The translations under genes and the position numbers were made by a program. A model generated the notes under the pieces. The model worked only from the letters and a program-made list of their open reading frames with translations, was not told the origin of the DNA and did not search any database. Source: Aquabacterium commune (GTDB lineage: Bacteria > Pseudomonadota > Gammaproteobacteria > Burkholderiales > Burkholderiaceae_C). Taken from it: a stretch of 64,000 nt of DNA. The stretch spans positions 434,001 through 498,000 of the forward strand of contig NZ_SNXW01000003.1 of NCBI RefSeq assembly GCF_004362855.1, in the 5' to 3' direction. Positions 29,596 to 37,600 of this stretch are shown one piece after another; position 1 is the stretch's first letter; every line of letters starts with the position of its first letter.

Positions 29596-29681
29596 GTAAG
29601 GTCTAGCGAAGTGGTTTTAGCCTTTTGCCGAGCGACATCGACCATGAGGTCGATGAGCTCGTCCAGAGAATGTTTTTTCAT
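29469..29681 (-). CDS. Possible small ORF overlapping the recombinase start
   Basis: ATG 29,681 is preceded by AGGA (aggacaggacac). The 70-residue frame begins MKKHSLDELIDLMVDVARQK, which reads like a genuine amphipathic helix, then overlaps the first 127 bases of the recombinase gene. The overlapping part has a low-complexity composition unlike the start. It may be a short coupling peptide or a regulator whose true end is shorter. Weakly supported. Confidence 0.3.
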   Translation of the reverse strand: MKKHSLDELIDLMVDVARQKAKTTSLDLTCSELPSTLGSRPTCKTRQALTIKSESVGKWPMTKDSSSKKV

Positions 29682-29756
29682 GTGTGTCCTGTCCTGCGAG
29701 TGCAGGGTCCAACGACGGCACAGGGGGCAACACCCCCTGGCCTTCGAAATCAACGT

Positions 29757-30452
29757 TCAATGAAGAGGGTCTAGCTCGTCGTCGTGCCCGTCACCGTCAA
29801 AGCCAAAAACCTGGCCGTTGATGAGTGACATGAATGCGTGAGGGTTCGGGCACGACTGAAGCTGCGCAGCGACAACGATGTGACGCGTCAGGGTGTCCAC
29901 AACCAAGCCCGAGTCGTGATCGAATGCGAGTTGAGCAGCGGCCTCTGCGAGGTCGATGCAGCGGTTCTCGGTAGACAGCCACGCGGACCCAGCGGCCGCG
30001 CGCGACATCACGTCTGAATCCGCAAGCCGAAACTCGGCTTGAAAGGTCAGGAACGGCCCCTGGTCAGGAGTGCAGACCAAAATCTGCAGCCGCCCACTGG
30101 TGAGTGCTTCCGCTGTCAGCCGCATCGTTTCGGTACTTGCGAGTTCAAGTACGAGCCGCAGTTGGACACCACCCGCTTGAACGAACAGAGCCATCAGATA
30201 CTGGCCGGCGCGGGACAACGAGGTTCTGATCGTCAAACCGACGTCCGCCCCGGAGTGCTCCAGCAAGGGCGCCATCGCGGGCTCTGGGAGGCGCAGCACG
30301 AGCGCGGCGCCCGTGGGCCCTACCGAGCCTGGCTGCAAGCCCTGCTGTGCCACCAACAGGGTAGCTTCACCGGGGGAAACAGCTTCGACTGTGCATACAC
30401 ACAACGAGACGAGCTCGCTGGTTTGAGTTTCTGGGAAAAGATCTTGTTCCAT
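29757..30452 (-). CDS. Hypothetical protein, apparent paralogue of the 27,210-27,845 product
   Basis: ATG 30,452 is chosen because AGGA lies upstream and the longer frame (to 30,677) has no sensible composition. The 231-residue soluble protein contains LTIRTSLSRAGQYLMALFVQ, then GGVQLRLVLELAS, then LQILVCTPDQGPFLTFQAEF, matching the order of motifs in the 27,210-27,845 protein. A C-terminal region (TRHIVVAAQLQSCPNPHAFM) ends in an acidic tail (GDGHDDELD). It lies between the primase-like gene and the recombinase on the same strand. Function unknown; replication or maintenance of the module is a guess. Confidence 0.6.
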   Translation of the reverse strand: MEQDLFPETQTSELVSLCVCTVEAVSPGEATLLVAQQGLQPGSVGPTGAALVLRLPEPAMAPLLEHSGADVGLTIRTSLSRAGQYLMALFVQAGGVQLRLVLELASTETMRLTAEALTSGRLQILVCTPDQGPFLTFQAEFRLADSDVMSRAAAGSAWLSTENRCIDLAEAAAQLAFDHDSGLVVDTLTRHIVVAAQLQSCPNPHAFMSLINGQVFGFDGDGHDDELDPLH

Positions 30453-30695
30453 GAGTAAGGTCCTAGGCCCGCCACGAAGGTGGCGAGTGCTTCGTATAGA
30501 CACCGACCCGTCAAGACCCCTCCTCTCTTTTTTTGGCCGCCCCTGGCGGCTGAGGACAAGGCCTTCGGCCCCATGTCCGACACCACCACCGCAGCACGCC
30601 AGGCCGGAGCACTGCGATGACCGCCCCTCACTGTTTGGCTTCGCCATCCCTCCTTTTTCTGCATTCGTACGGAACAAGCTGGAACCGCTTGGTGC

Positions 30696-32201
30696 TCAGG
30701 GCGGGTCAACTTCCTGCGGACGATGCTCGCCACCGAGGTTGCGGTCCGTACGCTTGAAGTAGCGGCTGACTGAAGATTTGCTGATGCCAAGAAGTGCAGC
30801 GATCTCAGCGGGAGCCTTGCCAGCTCGACGTAGCCTCAGGGCCGCAGCGCAACGGTCGTGGCCAGGCCGCAAGTACTCCTCACGTGTGAGTGCCCCGTCG
30901 GCCCTGCGCTGCGCCTCTTTGCGCTTGCGGTCGCGGCACCTCGCTTCTTCTTTGCTGATGATGCATTTCAGCTCCAGCTCTTCGGAAGGGGTGACCTCAA
31001 GACGCTCCAGGAGCACCTTGTTGCCGAACTTGTAGCGCGGATCTGTCCAGACTCCTGCATAGAGATCCTTACCCCCATCGAGGGCCTTCTGGGTGCGGCT
31101 AAGCACACTGAGAACGCAAGACTGGATCTCCTTCAGCGACCAAGTCGGAGCAAACTCACGGGCAAGGGCGACGGTCTCTATCCACAGCCGATCGGCGACA
31201 CCTGATTGCGCCAAAAAACAGGCACCCAGGAAGACAAACTCATCCCGCTTCCCGGGTGGAACCCCTCCGCCCCAGCCTCGAATCTCAGCGAGTAGGCGAA
31301 GGTCTGCCAGGCGGTCCCAAGCCAGCTTTGTGGAGTTCAGAGCCCGTGCGCCTGGATGTCGAACTTCGTTTTTTGGGGCTGAGCTCTCAACCGGGCACGG
31401 TGCTGCCAGTGCGCTCGGAGGGGCGCAGGACGAGCCCGTTGCCTTGAGTGGGCCAGGATCGTTGGCCGCCTGAGATTCGAGTCTGGCCTCGCGTTGATTC
31501 GCCAGGTCCAGGCGCGTGAACGGGAGCACGGTGTTCACGAACTCATCAAACTGGTACACGATCAAACCGTCAGCGCGCATTGACGCACCCGTCGCAGGCA
31601 CTTTGGCGCGATGGACCATACGTATCAGTTCCCCGCTCTTCGAGTGAACCGAACCGACAACGCGCAGAACCCGTGAAGCATCAAGTGCCTTCGCGTCGGC
31701 CCCCAACACAGTCATGCGCTCACACAACTTGCGTTGCACCGCTGTCCACCGCGGAAGGGCACCTGCCGGAACAGGCCGCTCGAGCACCCATTTGAGTTGC
31801 AAGCCACGGCCAGAAAAAATTATCTGGGAAGGTTCAGGCAGCCCTTGGTCATCCAGTTGACGCAGTGCAGCTTCCGTAAGGAACTCCGGTGCCCGGCCTT
31901 GCAGCCGACCCACGTTGTACGTGTCGAGATCAAGGTAAAAACTCGTGAGTCGCGTGCAGTGAACAACCTTACGACCCGGGCGGAAAAACTCGTTCTGTGT
32001 GAGATACACGTCACCGTTCAGCTCGCGCTGTAGCAAGAGCCTGGTTGGAAGCTCAGCCAGCCTGAAACTCTGCTGGGTTCGCGCCTGCCCAGGAGTGAAC
32101 ATCGACACGAAGCCAGTCCTCGTGAGATCGTGGTAAGCAAGCACCTCGTCGAGGGCATCATCGTCCGCAAGACGGGTGTGCGAGTTGTACCGAAAAACCA
32201 T
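30696..32201 (-). CDS. Primase/replication-initiator-like protein with C-terminal helix-turn-helix
   Basis: The 501-residue protein has an archaeo-eukaryotic-primase-like core: FYLDLDTYN with Asp91 and Asp93, then IIFSGRGLQLKWVLERPVP (Ser-Gly-Arg-Gly near 130), then DASRVLRVVGSVHSKSG. This arrangement is seen in RepB- and PrimPol-type replication proteins of plasmids and integrative elements. The last 50 residues form a helix-turn-helix (AAALRLRRAGKAPAEIAALL, then GISKSSVSRYFKRT). It probably starts replication of the excised module or of a former plasmid. No separate helicase gene is adjacent. Assignment from motifs, not from a close match. Confidence 0.65.
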   Translation of the reverse strand: MVFRYNSHTRLADDDALDEVLAYHDLTRTGFVSMFTPGQARTQQSFRLAELPTRLLLQRELNGDVYLTQNEFFRPGRKVVHCTRLTSFYLDLDTYNVGRLQGRAPEFLTEAALRQLDDQGLPEPSQIIFSGRGLQLKWVLERPVPAGALPRWTAVQRKLCERMTVLGADAKALDASRVLRVVGSVHSKSGELIRMVHRAKVPATGASMRADGLIVYQFDEFVNTVLPFTRLDLANQREARLESQAANDPGPLKATGSSCAPPSALAAPCPVESSAPKNEVRHPGARALNSTKLAWDRLADLRLLAEIRGWGGGVPPGKRDEFVFLGACFLAQSGVADRLWIETVALAREFAPTWSLKEIQSCVLSVLSRTQKALDGGKDLYAGVWTDPRYKFGNKVLLERLEVTPSEELELKCIISKEEARCRDRKRKEAQRRADGALTREEYLRPGHDRCAAALRLRRAGKAPAEIAALLGISKSSVSRYFKRTDRNLGGEHRPQEVDPP

Positions 32202-32572
32202 AACTGTCGCCCCTCGCGGGCGGCGCGGGCACTTCGCATGACCTCACCACCCGCAGTCGCCCCCACCTGCAGCAGGCACCAAGCGAGAACGCATGGGCGA
32301 ATGCATGGGGTCGGGGCACGTTGGTACGGCGCACCCTGTGTGCGCCGCTTGGGGCGTGTAATGAGCCGGTTTATTCAAGGTGCTGGGGTCGTGAGAGCGG
32401 TATGGATAAAAGCAACTCGCCATGCACAAGAGCCAACGACTGTTCCACGCCGGGCAGCGTGGGTACACTCTGCAGAGCCACTCGGTGAAAAGGGTGGGCG
32501 ACGACAACAAAAGCAGTGAGGGCGTGCGTTGTGGCGGTGTTGATTCCTGCGCTGGGCAGCTGTGTGTCCCGG
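32202..32572. other. Divergent intergenic region between primase-like and NERD-helicase genes
   Basis: About 370 bp without a supported gene. It should hold promoters in both directions; the rightward gene could alternatively start inside it (GTG 32,516). I see no strong motif. Confidence 0.5.
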
Positions 32573-34357
32573 ATGACGTCTGGCGAAAAACGCCTGGCCG
32601 AGCGGCTGGAGCAAAAGCTCGACGATGACTACCTGATTTGGTACGACGTGCCCGTGGGCCCGAAGCAGTCGCACCCTGACTTCGTTGTGATTCACCCGCG
32701 CCGCGGGCTGCTGATCCTGGAGACGAAGGACTGGCGACTCGACACCATCCTCAAGGCCACCCGACAGGCGTGGGACATCCAGGCCAACGGCGAGCACAAG
32801 GTGGTCATCAACCCGGTGGCCCAAGCCCGCCACTGCGCCATTCAGGTTGTCAACGCGCTGGAGCGCGACACGCAGCTCATCCAAACCACAGGCAACCACG
32901 CAGGCAAGCTGGCCTTCCCCTGGGGCTACGGCGTGGTGCTGACGCGCATCACGCGCAAGCAGTTCGACGACGCGGGCCTGGACCAAGCCATCGCACCACA
33001 CCTGGTGATCTGCCAGGACGAGATGCTTGAGTCGGCCGACGAAGAGGCCTTCCAGCAGCGGCTGTGGGACATGTTCCCCCACGCCTTCGGCGGTGCGATG
33101 TCGTTGCCTCAGCTGGACCGCGTGCGCTGGATCATGTTCCCCGAGGTGCGCCCACCGAGTCAGCGCACCTTCTTCGACGACACCGACGCTGATGCCGAGC
33201 TGCCTGACGTCATGCAGGTGATGGACCTGCAGCAGGAGCAGCTGGCACGCAGCCTGGGCGACGGCCACCGCGTCATCCACGGCGTGGCCGGTTCGGGCAA
33301 AACGATGATCTTGGGGTTCCGCGCCGAGCACCTGGCCAAGGCCCAAACGCCCACGTCCAAGCCCATCCTCGTGCTGTGTTTCAACGAGCCGCTCGCCGTG
33401 AAGCTGGATGCGATGTTCACGGCCCGCGGCATCGCCGACCGCGTGCATGCCCGCAACTTCCACAAATGGTGCTGGCACCAACTCAAAACTTTCGGCCAGC
33501 CCCTGCCCGGCCAGGGCCCGGACATGTTCGACCAAATGGTCGATGGCGTCATCCGCGCAGTGGAGCGCAGCCAGATCCCGTCCGGGCAGTACCAGGCCAT
33601 CCTCATCGACGAGGGCCACGATTTCCGCCCCGAGTGGCTGAAGCTGGTCACGCAGATGGTGGACCCCGCCACCAACAGCCTGCTGCTGCTGTACGACGAC
33701 GCGCAAAGCATTTACGAGCGCAGCCGCACGCGGCAGTTCAGCTTCAAAAGCGTCGGCATCCAGGCGCAGGGCCGAACCAACATCCTGAAGATCAACTACC
33801 GCAATACGAAGCAGATCCTGCAGACGGCCAGCCTCATCGCCGCCGACCTGCTGTCACCCGAAGAGCACGACGACGACGGCATCCCGGTCGTGCGCCCTGT
33901 GAGCTACGGTCGCGAAGGCCCGCCGCCCTTGGTGGTGCGATTGCCCAACCTGCGCGACGAGGTGGAGCACCTGGCCGACCTGCTGGCCGACGAGCACCAC
34001 AGCGGTGGACGCGCATGGGGCGACATGGCCATCTTGTGTCACGACCACACCGTCATGAACGCCTGCGCCGAGGCTCTGCACCGCCGTCGCCTGCCCCACC
34101 AGGTGCGTCGCCGCTCAGGCGACTATCGCCCCGCGCAGGACGCCATCCGGGTGATGACGATGCGCGTGAGCAAAGGCCTGGAGTTCCCCCTGGTGGCCAT
34201 CCCTGGCCTTGGAGCTATGCCTGCGCCGGGTGCGGATGAGAAGGAAGCGGCGAGGTTGTTTTATGTGGCGGCGACTCGGGCCACGGACAAGCTGCTGCTG
34301 ACGGCCAGTGGGGCTGGGGGGTTTGGGAAGCGATTTGTGGCGGGAGTGACCGCATGA
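32573..34357 (+). CDS. NERD nuclease-domain protein fused to a UvrD-like helicase
   Basis: From ATG 32,573 (MTSGEKRLAERLEQKL) the protein is 594 residues. Residues 1-110 form a NERD domain with the PD-(D/E)xK pattern: Asp36 in HPDFVVI, Glu50-Thr-Lys52 in ILETKDW. An SF1 helicase follows: Walker A GVAGSGKT (237-244), Walker B AILIDEGHDF, NYRNTKQI for motif IV, and a C-terminal VMTMRVSKGLEFPLVAIPGL plus LFYVAATRATDKLLLT for motifs V and VI. NERD-helicase fusions recur in bacterial accessory DNA and some are anti-phage; this role is inferred. It sits between hsdRMS and a nuclease-NTPase near the island border. Confidence 0.85.
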   Translation: MTSGEKRLAERLEQKLDDDYLIWYDVPVGPKQSHPDFVVIHPRRGLLILETKDWRLDTILKATRQAWDIQANGEHKVVINPVAQARHCAIQVVNALERDTQLIQTTGNHAGKLAFPWGYGVVLTRITRKQFDDAGLDQAIAPHLVICQDEMLESADEEAFQQRLWDMFPHAFGGAMSLPQLDRVRWIMFPEVRPPSQRTFFDDTDADAELPDVMQVMDLQQEQLARSLGDGHRVIHGVAGSGKTMILGFRAEHLAKAQTPTSKPILVLCFNEPLAVKLDAMFTARGIADRVHARNFHKWCWHQLKTFGQPLPGQGPDMFDQMVDGVIRAVERSQIPSGQYQAILIDEGHDFRPEWLKLVTQMVDPATNSLLLLYDDAQSIYERSRTRQFSFKSVGIQAQGRTNILKINYRNTKQILQTASLIAADLLSPEEHDDDGIPVVRPVSYGREGPPPLVVRLPNLRDEVEHLADLLADEHHSGGRAWGDMAILCHDHTVMNACAEALHRRRLPHQVRRRSGDYRPAQDAIRVMTMRVSKGLEFPLVAIPGLGAMPAPGADEKEAARLFYVAATRATDKLLLTASGAGGFGKRFVAGVTA

Positions 34358-34685
34358 GGCTGGTAGCAGCCGGTTACCGCGCGTCGACCTCATCGCGATA
34401 CGAGCGCTGGGTCGAATGCCCGTCAGCGGATACTGACCAGGGCAAGCGATTGCCCCATCTGCGACGCTCGCGGCCATGGGCTCGTCGCCCCAAAGCTGCA
34501 GCTCGCGCGAGCCGATCGGACCCATACAGAGCCACCCGAAGGAGGCCCTGCTGCGATGGGTACACGCTGGATGGCAGCATTCGGAGCGCCTGAGGCGCGG
34601 CAGGAGTTAGCCACATGGCGCGGTGCGGCTCGAGGAAGCGTTGCTGGCGACGCCATGCCAATAAGACGGGACTCACGGATAAAGC
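34358..34685. other. 328-bp gap between the NERD helicase and the large NTPase gene
   Basis: Frames on both strands are open here, but none shows a recognisable protein. GC is like that of the neighbours. It may be the promoter region of the large gene or the remains of a small gene. Confidence 0.4.
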
Positions 34686-37600
34686 ATGACTTCGCCTGAA
34701 CTCACCGGCGGTGCCGGATTCACCTACGAAGACGCGGTCGCAGCGCAGTACCTCGCGGCAATCATCAGCGGCACGACGGCGGCGGGCCTCGACGGAAGGA
34801 TCGTGCAGCGGGTTGCCCAGCAGCAGGCCGACTTCGGCGAACCGCTCGACGACGTGATCGTCGATGCCGCCTCCCTGGCCGATGGAACCGTCATGCGGCT
34901 GTCGCTGCAGGTCAAGCGTTCACTCACCATCTCGGACGCGGCGACCAACAGCGACTTCCGAGAAGTTATCCAACGCAGCTCACAGACGTTGCGGAAGCTG
35001 GACTTTCGCGAGAACGTGGACCGCGTCGGAGCAGTCACGGGGTCAGTGGCGGAAGAGACGTCTCGAGCTTTCACGACCGTGTGCGAATGGGCTCGGGCTT
35101 CCGACACGACTGCGGTCTTCATGCAACGGTTTGTCGACGGGGGAAACGCCTCGGTCAGTCACCGCGCTGTGGCCGAAGCGGTTCGAATGGCTGCACAGGA
35201 CACAGGAACGCCCCTGTCCGACGAACAGCTGCACCGCCTGCTCGCGCATTTGGTGCTGATCCGGTTTGATCCCCCCCACGCCGGATCGACGCACGAAGCG
35301 GAGGCAATCGCCAGCCTGCAGCGCGCGCTGGAGCCGCAGCAAGTGATGCATGCCGGCGACTTGTGGGATTTGCTGCGCCAGGTCGCCCGCGATGGAGCGG
35401 GTCGGAGCGCAGTGCACACTCGCGCATCGCTCGTGCGCGCGCTGGCTGGCTGGCGCTTCTTGGGGGCGCCTGCGTTCGCCGGCGACATGCAGACTCTGCG
35501 CGACAACACTCGCCACTGGCTCGACCAGCAGGCCGACGACATCGGAGGTACGCACCTCACGCGCCAGGTGCTGCGCGACCAGCTCGGCGCTCAGATGGCG
35601 GCCCACCGCCTGACGTTGATCAAAGGCCTGCCCGGCACCGGCAAGACGGTGCTGCTGCGAGACGTGGTGCAAGAGCTGTCCGCCGATGGCACGACCTTGT
35701 TCCTCACCGCCAACCGGCTCTCTGGCCGCAGCTGGTCAGAGCATGCCCGCGCGATGGGCTTGGCGACGATATCGATCGAGCCGCTGCTCGTGGAGGTCGC
35801 GGCAACCGGTCATGCCACGCTACTGATCGATGGCCTCGACCGCATTGCGCCTGAACAGCGCGCGATCATGACCGACTTGCTCGGCCAGCTTCTGACGAAC
35901 CCAGCACTTTCTGACTGGCGCGTGGTCGCCACCGCGCGCGACGCCGGCATCGAGCCCCTGCGCAACTGGGTGCCTGCTGCGCTGCTCGCTAGCGGCGGCG
36001 TAGGCTATGTCGATGTGGAGAACCTGACGGACGAAGAGGCCAGCTCACTCGCGGATTCGCTGCCGGCGCTGCGGCCGCTCCTGACTGGCGGAAACGAGCG
36101 CGTGCGCACAATGGCACGCCGCCCGTTCTTCGCGGCGGTGCTGGCACGGGGGTTCTCTCGGGCAGCGTATCCCTCCGGGTTCGCGCCTCAGTCGGAGGTG
36201 GACCTCGTGGAGGCCTGGTGGACACGGGGCGGCTATGACGCCCACGCGCCCCAGGCCCTGGCGCGGCAGCGGGGGCTTATCGAACTGGCCAAGCGCAGCG
36301 CGCCCGACCTAGGTCGCAATGTCCGCATCCGCGACCTGTCGACTGCAACGCAGGACGTGCTCCCGGCGCTGGAGGAGGATGGCCTAGTGCAGCAAGTACG
36401 CACGGGTCACACGGCCCAGTTCAGTCACGATATTTTGTTCGAGTGGTCGTTCCTCCACCTGCTGCTAGATGAGGGTGACGACTGGATCGCTGTCCTAACT
36501 GCGGCCGGGGAACCGCCCGCCTTGGCGCGCGTGGTGGAACTGCTGTCGCAGGCGACTTATCCGCTCCCTGACCAGTGGCCGCGAGAGCTACATGCCCTTG
36601 AGCGGGCTCAGGTGCGGCCGCAGTGGCTGCGCGCCTGGCTCGTGGCGCCCGTGTTCAGCCCACGCTTCGCTGAGCACGCCGAAATGTTCGCTGCCTCTTT
36701 GGCGTCGAACGGCTACCGGCTTTTCGGAAAGCTCATGGTGTGGATGCAGGCAGAGAAGACGACACCCAACCCCATGGTGCTCTCCGGAGCCCTGGGCGGC
36801 GATCTGGATGCCGCGGCGCGTATCCGTATCGCGGACTCGCTGGGCTGGCCTTCCGACTTCGCGGCGTGGCGCCGCCTGCTCACATGGGCGATCGAACAGG
36901 TCGAGTTGATTCCTGACGAACAGTTGCGGGATCTCGCCACGCTGTTCGAAACCTGGCAGGTCGCCTTCGCGGACTACCCAAACGTAGTGTCGCAGCGCAT
37001 CGTAGCCCGGTGCGCAACGTGGTTGCACGCGATCGAGGACGAGCATGTGGACCGCCGGTTTCGATACAGCACGCCTGAAAGCGATGGCACGCCGCGCCCG
37101 CGGGTGCCGACGCAACTGGAGACGGAGCTACGTGCGTTGGTGCTCCGCGCAGCGCGCGCTTATCCTGATGTGGTCAGCGCCTATCTCGCGAAGGTCGAGA
37201 CAATCGAGCGCTGGTCCGATGGCGGGTTCCGCGAGCTTATGACCTACGCGCCGTTGCTGGCGCAGACGCATCCTGCGCTGCTCGCGAGGGTCGCCAAGCG
37301 CTGGTTCATGAGGGAACTGCCGGACGACACATCGGCACGATGGCGTCGTGAAGCGCGTGAAGAGGGTCGTCGGCGCAGGGAAGCCGAGGCCGTCCCGCCG
37401 GAGAAGAGATCGCGGTGGGACAAGCTCGCGCTTTCGAGCACGTCGATCATGCACCACTCGTTCTCGCACCACGATTGGGACCGGCTGTCGATCGGCGGCG
37501 ACCATCAGGGCTTCTTTCCCGCCTCGCCTCTCCGCGAACCGTTCCACTCGCTGCTCATGCGCGATCCAGCGACGGCGCTAGCGCTGATCCGCGACGTGAC

